Source: Thalassomonas haliotis
GTDB lineage: Bacteria > Pseudomonadota > Gammaproteobacteria > Enterobacterales > Alteromonadaceae
NCBI RefSeq assembly: GCF_028657945.1
Contig: NZ_CP059693.1
Coordinates: forward strand, 682,001 to 746,000
Direction: 5' to 3'
Length of the DNA stretch: 64,000 bases
Part shown: in pieces, positions 24,749 to 33,439 of the stretch
How the letters are laid out: each line of letters opens with the position of its first letter
Position numbering within the stretch: position 1 is the first letter of the stretch
Notes under the pieces: generated by a model
What the model saw: only the letters and a program-made list of their open reading frames with translations
Database searches by the model: none
What the model was told of the DNA's origin: nothing
Position numbers and translations under genes: made by a program

Positions 24749-25945
24749 TTATACATTGGCTGTTTGGTCTGCCTCATAAGGGAAGGATGCCGGTTTATGC
24801 TCTGTCGGATATTTCACAAACTGGTTTCGGCCTTTGCTCTTGGCTTCATAAAGCGCCAGATCTGCCTCAATATACAGGTTTTCAGCGCTGCGGACATGAT
24901 CAGGCGACATAAAAGATAAACCCGCGGAGATGGTGACTTTGTTGTGAGGCAAGTTCTTTTCGTGTGGGATATTAAGTGCGGATATCTGTTCAAAAATGCT
25001 CTTCACCCTTTCCACGCCATCCTGGCAATGTTCAAGGCTATGTATTAAGGCGAATTCATCATCGGCTATTCTAAAGGCAAACTCTGTTGCGCGGCGGGTC
25101 GAGCTGATAATAACCTTGCCGATCGCGGAAAGCACCTTATCCCCTTTTGGCTGGCCATAGCTATCGTTGTATAGCGTGAACTGATCTAAGTCTATGATAG
25201 CCAGGAGTAAAAACCGGCCTTCTCTGCCACTGCGGTTGATTTCTTTTTTCAGGTTTTTGTAGAATAAGCGGCGGTTGTATAACCCGGTTACTTGATCAAT
25301 TTCAGCCAGGCTCCGCATTCTCAAATCACTGCTTCTAAAATAAAATATCAGCGAGCACCAGCAGAAGATAAAGACCATGGCGGCAATGAGCATTGCCTGA
25401 ATAAAGGCGGCGGTCATATGTTCATAGCCCTGTTTAGAGCTGTTTTCCCGCTGTAGCAGCGTTTTTATGGCTTGCTGTATGCCGTTGGAATATTCATGTT
25501 TTAGCTGTTGGTATTCTGCGCTAAAAAGAAGCTCACTCGCAATATGTTGTTTGTTTTGTGCGGCCAGTTCAAAGGCCTGGGTTTCCAGGGCAATTAACTT
25601 GGTATTTGCCTTGCTGGTGTTGTGTATCGCTTGGGCGATATCGGGTTCTCGCTTCATGGCTTTTACAATTGCCCTGTCCAGCAATTTTGCATGCTGCAGG
25701 TACCTGTCTCGCCATAGATGGTCGTTTGTTAATACGCCGACTCTGGCGGACATAGTCAGCACTTCATCAAGGTAGATGAGTTCGCCGGAGAGCAGGCGAA
25801 GCTGGTTTAATCGTGCTGTTGAAGACATTTGCAGGCTGGAGTAATGAAGGAACAGCGCCGCGATGACCACAATAACGACTATGGTAACGCTTAACCCGCT
25901 AAGCAATAAGGTTCTAAATTTGCAAAGTTTCTCAAGTACGAGCAT
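24749..25945 (-). CDS. Membrane GGDEF-domain protein with degenerate active site
   Basis: A 398-residue inner-membrane protein. Helix 1 spans about residues 12-34, a periplasmic helical sensor domain of about 145 residues follows, helix 2 spans about 183-203, and a GGDEF domain starts near 215 (DQVTGLYNRRLFYKNL). The signature loop, at 294-298, reads ADDEF instead of GGDEF, and the inhibitory-site position reads RATE (285-288) rather than RxxD. The substrate-binding helix IDLDQFTLYNDSYGQPKGD is well conserved. The protein may be a weak diguanylate cyclase or a GTP/c-di-GMP sensor. The ATG at 25945 has AGAGGG upstream and starts the first helix; the longer frame adds an unrelated segment. Confidence 0.85.
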   Translation of the reverse strand: MLVLEKLCKFRTLLLSGLSVTIVVIVVIAALFLHYSSLQMSSTARLNQLRLLSGELIYLDEVLTMSARVGVLTNDHLWRDRYLQHAKLLDRAIVKAMKREPDIAQAIHNTSKANTKLIALETQAFELAAQNKQHIASELLFSAEYQQLKHEYSNGIQQAIKTLLQRENSSKQGYEHMTAAFIQAMLIAAMVFIFCWCSLIFYFRSSDLRMRSLAEIDQVTGLYNRRLFYKNLKKEINRSGREGRFLLLAIIDLDQFTLYNDSYGQPKGDKVLSAIGKVIISSTRRATEFAFRIADDEFALIHSLEHCQDGVERVKSIFEQISALNIPHEKNLPHNKVTISAGLSFMSPDHVRSAENLYIEADLALYEAKSKGRNQFVKYPTEHKPASFPYEADQTANV

Positions 25946-26153
25946 TTCATCCCTCTTTTTCTTTGCGTCCTGAAAGCAAGAGTAGACTATATGTATGATA
26001 AGTGCCTGCGGCAAAGGAGATAAATAGCGATAGCTGGCAAAACTGCCCGACCCCTGCGTTTCCCTGAATATTAAACTGATAGCTCTTGAAAAATGCGGGG
26101 GAAAGGTGGCGGCAATGAAGGGCATTACAGCTCAAAAGTTGGCAGGCATGCAA

Positions 26154-26183
26154 GATGAAGCATGAAGCGTGTCATGCTTCATC
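26154..26183 (-). terminator. Perfect hairpin after the 26190-26951 gene
   Basis: GATGAAGCATG and CATGCTTCATC form an 11-base perfect stem with an eight-base loop, seven bases beyond the stop codon of the reverse-strand gene. The T-run after it is weak, so terminator function is probable rather than certain. Confidence 0.6.
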
Positions 26184-26189
26184 CGGGAG

Positions 26190-26951
26190 TTAGGCTTTGC
26201 AATATTCGGCAGTGGTGGCCACCTTATTTATTTGATATTCACCACTTGGCACTATGATAAATTCACTCATGCCTATTTCGGTATTATTTTTGGCCCAGTC
26301 ATAGGTGTAACCTAAACCTGTCCATGGAACAATGCTGTCAGCGGCTCTAAAGCTTGAATAATACAGGTTTTGGTAGAAGCGCTTATAGTCGGTAATATTT
26401 TTAACCACCGGGGTATTTTCGCCGAAATTTAATTCACAGCTGGCATCGTTTATGGCGGGGTCGGTGCAGGGGCGGAACAGATCGTCCGGCGATACCCACA
26501 GCTCAACAAAAACGTCGTAGTCCCAGCTATGATTTAACCCCAACAGCTTTTTCAGTCTGGCATTTAATTTATGTTGATTTGCTTTCTTCTTCTTTTTCAT
26601 GAAGTTTTCACAAAAACTTTTAACCTCAGGTACCGCAGTTACCCAAGTGACAAACTTTTCACTGTCTGAAGTTTTAGTGTTAGGTTTTATGTAGTTATCG
26701 TAAGCGTATTGTGACTTCCAGGTAGCCACTAAAATCTTAGTTTTATCCTGGTTCCATACTAAATTATTATTGTCCGGGGCAATTACGGTAAGCTGGTCAC
26801 TAATTTCATCTTTTTCAGCTAAAGAGGCGTCTGTAACCGCCTTTTTATACATCTTGGTTAATCTGTCGGTGTTGTCTTGGGCTAAGGCTAAATGGCTACC
26901 AGAGATGAGTAAAATTGTTGATAATAAAAGTGCTTTTGGTTTTAAGTTCAT
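26190..26951 (-). CDS. Secreted protein of unknown function
   Basis: A 253-residue exported protein: signal peptide MNLKPKALLLSTILLISG ending near LALAQ, then a soluble domain with no recognised motif. Visible features are a Lys-rich patch FMKKKKKANQ, a WDYDVFVELWVSPDDLFRPC segment, CTDP and CELNFG (two Cys that could pair), and a C-terminal GEYQINKVATTAEYC. The middle ILVATWKSQYAYDNYI and EKFVTWVTAV segments suggest beta strands. The ATG at 26951 is preferred, with GGAA six bases upstream. A perfect hairpin follows the stop. It stands alone between a GGDEF protein and a small SnoaL-like gene. Confidence 0.65.
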   Translation of the reverse strand: MNLKPKALLLSTILLISGSHLALAQDNTDRLTKMYKKAVTDASLAEKDEISDQLTVIAPDNNNLVWNQDKTKILVATWKSQYAYDNYIKPNTKTSDSEKFVTWVTAVPEVKSFCENFMKKKKKANQHKLNARLKKLLGLNHSWDYDVFVELWVSPDDLFRPCTDPAINDASCELNFGENTPVVKNITDYKRFYQNLYYSSFRAADSIVPWTGLGYTYDWAKNNTEIGMSEFIIVPSGEYQINKVATTAEYCKA

Positions 26952-27232
26952 TTGAATTTCCATATAAGTTAAAACTATTTTTAAAAGTAGTGACGATTAA
27001 ATAGAGGCTTGCCTCATGTTTTTCATTAGCGGCATTCGCTACTGCACTAACCCCGGCAGGCGTAGACTTAGCTCCTGTTCTTTTGGCCGAAACCAAGACA
27101 TGCTTTACGCTCACCCCTGAGGAGCCTTATATATGATTGCCAGTCCATAAATTTTGCACTGACAGTTCATATGCATACATAGTTATAGCAAAAAACAAGA
27201 CCTGATCCGACCGTTTTTATTGGTGAAAAAAC

Positions 27233-27568
27233 ATGAACACTCTTGAATTGGCAAAAAAATATTTGGATGTGTTTTTTAACACCCAAGCGTTTGATTCTTT
27301 ATATGAAATATTTGACGAGGCATTAGACTTCAAGGGGCCTTTTTTACAAAGCAACAGCGCTAAAGCGTATATCGAATCGTTAAAGGCTGCTCCGTGGGAA
27401 AGTTGTGAATACGAAATCAGGGAAGAATATGAGAATTCAAATTCGGCATGTATAACATATCTATTTAGCAAGGGGCGGAAATGCACCCTGATGTCTCAGC
27501 AATTTTGGGGAAGAAACGGCAAAATTCATAAAATAAGGCTTATCTTTAATGCAGCTGACATCACATAA
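27233..27568 (+). CDS. Small SnoaL/NTF2-like protein
   Basis: A 111-residue protein with the size and secondary-structure pattern of SnoaL/NTF2-like cone folds: an N-terminal helix (ELAKKYLDVFFNTQAF), an acidic LYEIFDEALDFKGPF segment, a central helix and then strands CEYEIREEYEN, ACITYLFSKG and a C-terminal KIHKIRLIFNA. Such proteins are isomerases, hydrolases or binding proteins, so a function cannot be read. The ribosome-binding site is weak. It is a single gene; a hairpin terminator lies 70 bases on and may serve the convergent gene as well. Confidence 0.6.
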   Translation: MNTLELAKKYLDVFFNTQAFDSLYEIFDEALDFKGPFLQSNSAKAYIESLKAAPWESCEYEIREEYENSNSACITYLFSKGRKCTLMSQQFWGRNGKIHKIRLIFNAADIT

Positions 27569-27638
27569 CAATGCACAGCCACATACAGCTTAGGGGCCGG
27601 ACACGCCTTTTGTCGCGCTGTTGTGCTTTGCCTTAAAT

Positions 27639-27660
27639 AGCCCGCTTGGCAAAGCGGGCT
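27639..27660. terminator. Hairpin between convergent genes
   Basis: AGCCCGCTT and AAGCGGGCT form a nine-base stem with a four-base loop between the SnoaL-like gene and the reverse-strand 117-residue gene. T-runs are short on both sides. Confidence 0.6.
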
Positions 27661-27691
27661 TGGCATTGTTTACCGGCTCCTTCCCGGGAAG

Positions 27692-28045
27692 TTACTCAAG
27701 TGGTTGTTTGTGCAGCTCCCTGATGTGCTCTTGCAGTTTTTCTATCCTTTCATCGAAGTTTACCACTTGTTCTTTTATCCAGAGGCCGTAGTGGTTAACG
27801 CCATAAACGATATAGGCGTCTATGTTTGCCCGGTAGCTGACAATGGCGGCGAAAGCTTCACAGAGAAAGGCGCAGTTTGCGCTGAAGGCGTTAAAGTCAT
27901 TGGTCAGTGCCAACACTTCAGCGGAAATGGCCTTTTGTTGAGTACTTTGTATGTGCTCCTTGCTGTCAGTTTTGCTTTCGCCTGCCTTGGCGTTGTTGTC
28001 TTTGTTGACCGAAGCAGAGTCGGGTTTAGCTTTAGCTGTGTTCAT
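27692..28045 (-). CDS. Small helical protein, second gene of a coupled pair, unknown
   Basis: A 117-residue soluble protein: a polar, Lys/Ser/Asp-rich N-terminal 35 residues followed by helices (ISAEVLALTNDFNAFSANC, CEAFAAIVSYRANIDAYIV, GVNHYGLWIKEQVVNFDERI, EKLQEHIRELHKQ). No family recognised; the helical, phasin-like character is only descriptive. The ATG at 28045 overlaps the TGA of the 66-residue ORF upstream (ATGA) and has AGGAG eight bases before it, so the two are translationally coupled. A fragment with a related C-terminus lies at 28588-28779 on the other strand. Confidence 0.6.
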   Translation of the reverse strand: MNTAKAKPDSASVNKDNNAKAGESKTDSKEHIQSTQQKAISAEVLALTNDFNAFSANCAFLCEAFAAIVSYRANIDAYIVYGVNHYGLWIKEQVVNFDERIEKLQEHIRELHKQPLE

Positions 28046-28242
28046 GATGCCAGCTCCTGTAGCAAACTTACCGGAGGTAAATAACCCGCTTGAGTCAACG
28101 TGGGGTAAGGGGTGGGGGGACACTTTTTTGTTAAAAGCTTTGTTAAAAGGCTTGTTAAAAGGCTTGTTAAAAGGCTTGTTAAAAGCTTTGTTAAAAAAAC
28201 TTTAACCGAGTTTAACTCTGGCATATCATTATCTTTAGCCAT
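28042..28242 (-). CDS. 66-residue protein with an LLTS/LLTK repeat, first gene of a coupled pair
   Basis: A short ORF starting MAKDNDMPELNSVKVF, then a repeated four-residue unit (TKLLTSLLTSLLTSLLTKLL) and a Pro-rich end. Support for it being real: GAGGT lies seven bases before the ATG, and its TGA overlaps the start of the next gene. The repeat comes from six 12-bp units, so copy-number change leaves the frame intact. The encoded Leu-rich stretch would form an amphipathic helix, possibly a membrane-active or dimerising element. It could instead be a leader ORF that controls translation of the second gene. No family recognised. Confidence 0.5.
   Translation of the reverse strand: MAKDNDMPELNSVKVFLTKLLTSLLTSLLTSLLTKLLTKKCPPTPYPTLTQAGYLPPVSLLQELAS
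28128..28199. repeat. 12-bp minisatellite, six units
   Basis: Six consecutive units of TTGTTAAAAGGC or TTGTTAAAAGCT on the plus strand, the last ending in a run of A. Units 2-4 are identical, a sign of recent slippage or recombination. The repeat lies inside the 66-residue ORF on the other strand. Confidence 0.95.
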
Positions 28243-28587
28243 GATGGATACCTCGCGTATCTGTTTTGGTTAGCTATCTCTGGGTGTGGTATCACTCAGG
28301 GGTAGCGCTTGTTGTTTATTTGCTCTCTATTTGCTCTCTATTGGCTCTTGATTGGAGCCGGTAGATGCTGCTTTTGAAATACCTCCTTTGAATTGAATTT
28401 GACCACTTATTTATAGTAAAAAAAGCGGGATAAATCCGACTTTGCCTGGCTTTAATATTGTGCTTGATTACAGATACTGTATAGATTGCTGTACGAATGG
28501 TTTAAGGTGATGAAAAGTATATTTTTTGCATCATAACAACAGCATTTGCCGTTGCCTTAACGCAATGGATAAAAAAGGCTCTTTGCT
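28243..28587. other. Intergenic region upstream of the small two-gene unit
   Basis: About 345 AT-rich bases between the start of the 66-residue ORF and the paralogue fragment. It holds a short direct repeat, TTTGCTCTCTA twice at about 28319-28341, and presumably the promoter of the reverse-strand pair. No ORF or recognised operator. Confidence 0.45.
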
Positions 28588-28779
28588 GTGTTGTCATTTT
28601 GGCCAGTAACATCACTAAGTTGTCGATTTGCGTTAAGAGCACGCTTGTCTTACGCAACCCCCCACACCAGTGAGGGTATCCGGCACCTGTGCTTCTGGCT
28701 CAAATATCAGGTTATCGGCTACCGGGAGAAAATAGACGAGATGCAAGACAGCTGGAGAGTGCTTAGCCGCAAGAAGTAA
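28588..28779 (+). pseudogene. Possible eroded paralogue of the 117-residue small protein
   Basis: An open frame of 63 codons without a credible start or ribosome-binding site. Its C-terminal half, GIRHLCFWLKYQVIGYREKI then DEMQDSWRVL, resembles the C-terminus of the reverse-strand 117-residue protein (GVNHYGLWIKEQVVNFDERI then EKLQEHIREL): identical G, H, W, K, QV, E, I, Q, R and L positions in the same register. The N-terminal half does not match. It may be a decayed gene copy or the 3' end of a gene with a displaced start. Confidence 0.35.
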
Positions 28780-28972
28780 TCTTGAGTAAGCTTTAAACAG
28801 AGCAAGAGGCGGGCGGGTTAGAGGAAATAACAGTTTTGGTTCTTTCGAACCCGCCGGTTATTATGTTGTAATAATCTTTGTCTCGTTGAGCTTTTTATAT
28901 TACAGCATATGCAGTGCTGAATACTTATCATCAGGCGCAACGTTTATCGCGGCTCCTGCTTGTTTCAGGTTT

Positions 28973-30172
28973 TTAAAACGCCAGTGCCAGGCGGATGATA
29001 AAGGCATTGGTTACATCGACAAAAAAGGCGGCCACCAAAGGCAGAATGATAAATGCCGTTGGCGCCGGGCCGTGGGCTTTGGTGACGGCGGTCATGTTGG
29101 CAATTGCCGTCGGTGTTGCTCCAAGGGCAAAACCTCCAAAGCCTGCCCCCAGCACCGCGGCCTGATAATTGCGCCCCATCAGCGGAAACAATACCAGCAA
29201 AATAAAGAGAACCGCGCCTATGGTTTGCAGTAACAGCAGCGCCAGCAGCGGGCCGGCGAGGCTGGCTATGGTCCATAACTGCATGCTCATCAACGACATG
29301 GTTAAAAATAAGCTCAGGGAAAAGTCCGACACTATTGCCATCGAACGTGTGCGGGCGGGCCAGGGCAGATTCGGGAAAATAACCGGTATGGTGTTCGACA
29401 AAAAAATGCCTGCCAGCAGGCAAGTGACAAATAAAGGCAGCTTAAAGCCGATGTCGGTGATCACCTGGTTTGCCAGCCAGCCGATAATAATGCAGATATG
29501 CAGCACTAAGATAACGGCCATAAAACTCAGATGGCCAAAGTGTTCGCTGTCGCTTTTTTCATAGGCTACGCCGACCATGGGAGCCGCCTTTTTTTCGCCG
29601 CTTAACTGATATTTGTTGATAAGAAACTTGGCGATTGGTCCGCCAATTAAGCTTGCCACAACCAGGCCCAGGGTTGCTGCGGCTACGCCGATCTCCAGTG
29701 CATTTTCAATGCCCAGGTTTTTGATATCGGGTGCCCAGGCAATGGCTGTGCCGTGGCCGCCAATCAGGGCGGCAGAGCCGGTTAGTACCCCGAGTTGGGA
29801 AGGCAAACCAAGCGATAAGGCTCCGGCTATGCCTATTAGGTCTTGCACCACTATGTATGAGAGGGTGAGCAGCAAAAGGATGAGCAGCGGTTTGCCGCCT
29901 GCGAGCAGATCTTGAAATCGTGCGTTTAAGCCGATGGCGGTAAAGAAATATACCAGCAGGCGGTCGCGAGTTGAAAGATCAAAACTGACTTCCAGTCCCA
30001 TAAGCATATAGAAGAGGTAGAATAGCAGCGCTGCCAGCAGGCCGCCGGTAACCGGCTCGGGTATGTTGAATTCTTTCAGTATTTTGGATCTTTTTGTCAG
30101 GCCAAAGCCAAGGAAAAAAAACAATATGCCCAGGGTATAAGACACAAAGCTGTCAAAAGTGAGTTGAATCAC
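28973..30172 (-). CDS. gltS: Sodium/glutamate symporter
   Basis: A 399-residue inner-membrane Na+/glutamate symporter of the ESS family. About 10-11 hydrophobic segments are seen. Family motifs include the N-terminal NIPEPVTGGLLAAL, the reentrant-loop motif GGHGTAIAWAP near residue 150, and the second-half GFALGATPTAIANMTAV near 350. Length is as in E. coli GltS (401). It lies 250 bases from the GH5 gene on the same strand with a terminator-like hairpin between them, so it is probably transcribed alone. It would import glutamate from seawater or debris. Confidence 0.95.
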   Translation of the reverse strand: MIQLTFDSFVSYTLGILFFFLGFGLTKRSKILKEFNIPEPVTGGLLAALLFYLFYMLMGLEVSFDLSTRDRLLVYFFTAIGLNARFQDLLAGGKPLLILLLLTLSYIVVQDLIGIAGALSLGLPSQLGVLTGSAALIGGHGTAIAWAPDIKNLGIENALEIGVAAATLGLVVASLIGGPIAKFLINKYQLSGEKKAAPMVGVAYEKSDSEHFGHLSFMAVILVLHICIIIGWLANQVITDIGFKLPLFVTCLLAGIFLSNTIPVIFPNLPWPARTRSMAIVSDFSLSLFLTMSLMSMQLWTIASLAGPLLALLLLQTIGAVLFILLVLFPLMGRNYQAAVLGAGFGGFALGATPTAIANMTAVTKAHGPAPTAFIILPLVAAFFVDVTNAFIIRLALAF

Positions 30173-30385
30173 AGTGCTTTCTCCATTTGCACAGGCCGGA
30201 TCCGGTTGCTCGCCTCAACCAAAAACATGATGCTTAAGCCATTATAAGTAAGCCGTTTACCGCCGACATACCGCCGCCGGTTAATAAGGGGAGCGCTTGC
30301 TATTGTTACCCTATATCAGGATGCGAAAGGTTACAACCAGGAAGCAGAGAAGGCGCTCTTATCACTAAGGGGTAAGTTATGAACA

Positions 30386-30410
30386 GGCAGGCCCACAGAA
30401 TAGGCCTGCC
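30386..30410 (-). terminator. Hairpin after the GH5 gene
   Basis: GGCAGGCC and GGCCTGCC form an eight-base perfect stem 13 bases after the stop of the reverse-strand GH5 gene. The trailing T-run is weak. Confidence 0.6.
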
Positions 30411-30422
30411 GATATTGGCTGG

Positions 30423-32960
30423 TTAATACACCCTAAACTGTTCTAATAGCAGTTCATCAAAGCTGGGGCTGCAATCGAATTTGGCATTGCGCTCGCCGCT
30501 CTTCAATTTAGCGTCCCACTCCAAGCCGCACCGGTTAGCGCTCACCACCAAAGAGCTGCCGCCGCTGGTGCTGGTGAGGGTGATTTGATCGCCGCTGGTG
30601 CTACAGTCGAACTTGCTGTTGCGCTCGTTGTTATTATCCAGGTGGGCATCCCATTCCAGTGCGCAGCTGCCGTTTGCCATGCTGAGGTAGCCGGAAACCG
30701 AAACCGAGTTGTCGCTATGTTTTTGCGGCTCGCTGGCGGCGGTAAAAACAAAGCCGTCCCCCGGCGAAGCGCAGTCGAACTTGGCATTGCGCTCGTTGTC
30801 GCTTTCCAGATCACCGTCCCATTCCAGGCGGCAGTTATGCTCCCGGGTAGCGACTTTCATGAAATAGCGCTGGTCTTTTTTCATGCCGCCAAGCAGTGCC
30901 TGCATCGACCAGTCTGTGGTTTGCACCCAGTCCCATTTTTGGTTTTTGCCGCCGTGGTACAGCCATTGGCCTATGGTGCTGTTGTTGTCTGTGCCAAAGG
31001 CGTCTAACACATAATCCGGGTTATGGGCATTGGCAAAAACGCCGTCGTTGTAAAACCAGCGGTGGTCATTGCTGTCGCTGCACAGCGCCAGGGTTACTGC
31101 GCCGCCGTCTTTTGCCTGCTCGGGGCCGCCGTGGCTCAGGCAATATTCGGGGTTTTGAAAGCTGCGCAGGAATTGCGCTTTGCTGTCGTAGCTCCAGCGT
31201 TGCCATGACTTGCCTTCACATTGCCATAAAATGGCGCTTTTGCCCGCACTCGGCAAGGTGCCGGAGAAGTCCAGGCATTTGCCGTTGTTTCGGCTGATAA
31301 GCTCCCGGTAGGGCATGGGCTGGTCGCCGCCGCTGGCGGTAATGGCAAACTGGTGAAAATCAACATCCTGATCATGGCTGATGTGCAGTATGTTGTGCTC
31401 GCTGTCCAGCTGATAGTGCCAGTTGCTGTCGGTGCTGCTACTTACCGTAAAGTCTCCGGCGTAAAAGCGCTGCGGCAGGGCGATTTCTGTGGTGCCTGAA
31501 GCGCCGCTGTTGCGGTAGCTTAAGGTGAAGGTCTTTTGCATGGCGTCGAAGTCGTAGTTTTCTATGCTGCCGGCAACCGCCCTGGGGTAAATGTTGACTA
31601 AGGCTTGGGCGTTGCGAAGTTCAGATACCTTGTCCGGGGCAATCGGACTCCAGCCGCCGGGATCGCTTGACCAGTAGGCCCAGCCGAGTTTGTTGCGCTC
31701 TGCCATCAGCATCACGTCTTTGAGGTATTGCAGGCCGCCTTCGGCGCTGTTGCTGTGGCCGAATTCGCCCATCAGCCAGGCCATATTGTTGTTGTAGGCA
31801 TAGTGATGTTGGTTGGTTTGCCAAAGGTTTACCCGGGAGAAGTCGCTTTCACGGTAGCTGGCGCCTTCGTGTAAATCCCTGGGGTAGAGGTGCGGCATAT
31901 AACCCAGGCGGCGTTCGCCGCTTCGCGGGTCGTGCAGGTAACGCAAGGCGGTTGGTGCGCCGTGGTTGGCGCTGACCGACATAGGTTCAACAAAAATATA
32001 GTGGTCGTTGTCTACCTCGCGGATGCGGTTGATCACTTTCTGATAAAGGTCGCTCAGTGCGCCGCCTTCAAATTCCCGTACCGCGTTGAGCTTGCCCCAG
32101 TCGCCTTTGTTGCGGGCAATCAAGGTGTGGGCCACCTTGTCGATATAAGACTCGGGTACGTCAAAGCCCATGTTGGCGGCCAGGTCGCGGATAATGTTGC
32201 GGATAAGCCCGGTGAACATATTGTAGGGGTGGCCGTCTACCCAAACCGTGCTGATCACGGCGAAGTTCAGCAAACCTTTTTGCGACGGTTCGATCATTTC
32301 ATAAACCAGTTGATCGGCAATGGCGTCCAACCGGGTGGGTTCGTTAAATAAGTCGTAGCCGATCACCGCGGGGTGTCCGGCAAAACGCTCGGCCACGGCG
32401 CGCCATGCCAGGCTGAAGTCGTCCTGGATATTGCCGACATTGGCAAAAAAGTTATTGGCGGAGTCAACGGCACAGGGGGAGGCGACCTTCAGCCACCAGG
32501 GGCCTTCGTTTAACGGCTCGTCGCTGCCTATGCTGGCCCAGCCTGGGGCGCCGTTGCCGCCGCAGTTTTCTCCCCAGACATCCTGGTGCATATCCAGAAT
32601 GACCTGCATTTTATTGTCGGTATACCACTCTAGCCGGGCTTCGATATCATCAAGGTAATCCTGGTTGATTTGCCCCCGCTGTGGCATCAGCAAGTCCCAG
32701 AAAATAAGGTAGCGGGCGGTGTTGTAACCCATGGTTTTTGCCTGGTAGGCAACATCGGTTTCGGTTTCCCACGAGCGGCGCATTTCGCTGTGTTTGGCGA
32801 CATTGCCGGAGTTGAGTCCTTGTAATATCAGTTGGCGCCCCTGCTGGTCTACTATCGGCAATACGCCTTTTCCGGTGATATGAGGTGTTGAAAGAGCATG
32901 GCCGCTGTAGCCGAGCAGCAGCATAGTGACACAGCTAAAGGTGGATACAAATTTCTTCAT
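30423..32960 (-). CDS. Secreted GH5 endoglycoceramidase-like glycosidase with lectin and trefoil modules
   Basis: An 845-residue secreted glycoside hydrolase. After a signal peptide (to about residue 24) comes a GH5-type barrel with LNSGN near 49, WDLLMPQRG near 88, DMHQDVW near 123-129, the acid/base Glu207 in YDLFNEP and the nucleophile Glu399 in WLMGEFGHS. Spacing and these motifs resemble endoglycoceramidases, which cleave glycan from ceramide; other GH5 glycosidases are possible. A small beta-sandwich (about 460-540) follows, then a ricin-type lectin region with CLDFSG and QRW motifs (about 550-680), and three copies of a CxLEWD...NERNxKFDC unit (about 700-845) resembling fascin-type trefoil repeats. 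The C-terminal modules probably bind glycans or surfaces. Confidence 0.85.
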   Translation of the reverse strand: MKKFVSTFSCVTMLLLGYSGHALSTPHITGKGVLPIVDQQGRQLILQGLNSGNVAKHSEMRRSWETETDVAYQAKTMGYNTARYLIFWDLLMPQRGQINQDYLDDIEARLEWYTDNKMQVILDMHQDVWGENCGGNGAPGWASIGSDEPLNEGPWWLKVASPCAVDSANNFFANVGNIQDDFSLAWRAVAERFAGHPAVIGYDLFNEPTRLDAIADQLVYEMIEPSQKGLLNFAVISTVWVDGHPYNMFTGLIRNIIRDLAANMGFDVPESYIDKVAHTLIARNKGDWGKLNAVREFEGGALSDLYQKVINRIREVDNDHYIFVEPMSVSANHGAPTALRYLHDPRSGERRLGYMPHLYPRDLHEGASYRESDFSRVNLWQTNQHHYAYNNNMAWLMGEFGHSNSAEGGLQYLKDVMLMAERNKLGWAYWSSDPGGWSPIAPDKVSELRNAQALVNIYPRAVAGSIENYDFDAMQKTFTLSYRNSGASGTTEIALPQRFYAGDFTVSSSTDSNWHYQLDSEHNILHISHDQDVDFHQFAITASGGDQPMPYRELISRNNGKCLDFSGTLPSAGKSAILWQCEGKSWQRWSYDSKAQFLRSFQNPEYCLSHGGPEQAKDGGAVTLALCSDSNDHRWFYNDGVFANAHNPDYVLDAFGTDNNSTIGQWLYHGGKNQKWDWVQTTDWSMQALLGGMKKDQRYFMKVATREHNCRLEWDGDLESDNERNAKFDCASPGDGFVFTAASEPQKHSDNSVSVSGYLSMANGSCALEWDAHLDNNNERNSKFDCSTSGDQITLTSTSGGSSLVVSANRCGLEWDAKLKSGERNAKFDCSPSFDELLLEQFRVY

Positions 32961-33439
32961 TAAAGCCTCCGTGCTTTATTTCATCTGGTCGTGTTGGTGG
33001 TTTTTTTGTGTCTCTTATCTGCGGGAAGTTTGCTTTATTTGCAGATATAGAGACTTTTAACCGCTCATTCAGGGAAGATACGCACAGCTTCCTGAATTTA
33101 AGTAGGTTATACAACAACAACCGGGAAGAAAAGTAAAATTCAGCCAAAAAAAGACAGGGATATCATTAGGTTATTAAGCGGGAACAGAAGCTGGATTTTC
33201 AGGAGTTAAAAGCAGAGATCCTTTTGACCATCATTTTTGTTTCAGTTATGGTTGAGTCAATAAAGTAAGTTTGCTGACCAGAAAAACCTGATCAAAACAT
33301 AGGCAGATGCGGTTAAAAGCCGGGCTGTTATTGCCTTGATACTTTTATCGGCAGGCGAGATAAAGGTGCAGCAGATTAGGTTTCATATTTTTGTCATCAA
33401 ACTTATTTAAACTTCCGCTTTTTCGGTTTGGTATAGGAT
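32961..33439. other. Divergent intergenic region
   Basis: About 480 bases between the GH5 gene and the oppositely oriented cytochrome b561-like gene, so it must hold both promoters. It is AT-rich with no supported ORF and no operator I can name. The GH5 gene has an AAGGAG-like site (revcomp of 'gcctcc') just before its start. Confidence 0.5.

Noticed and set aside
26896-27114. 72-residue reverse-strand ORF upstream of the exported orphan gene
   Set aside because: Overlaps the signal-peptide region in another frame and lacks any coding support.
31890-32351. 153-residue forward ORF inside the GH5 gene
   Set aside because: Antisense shadow of a strongly coding gene with catalytic motifs in the other frame.
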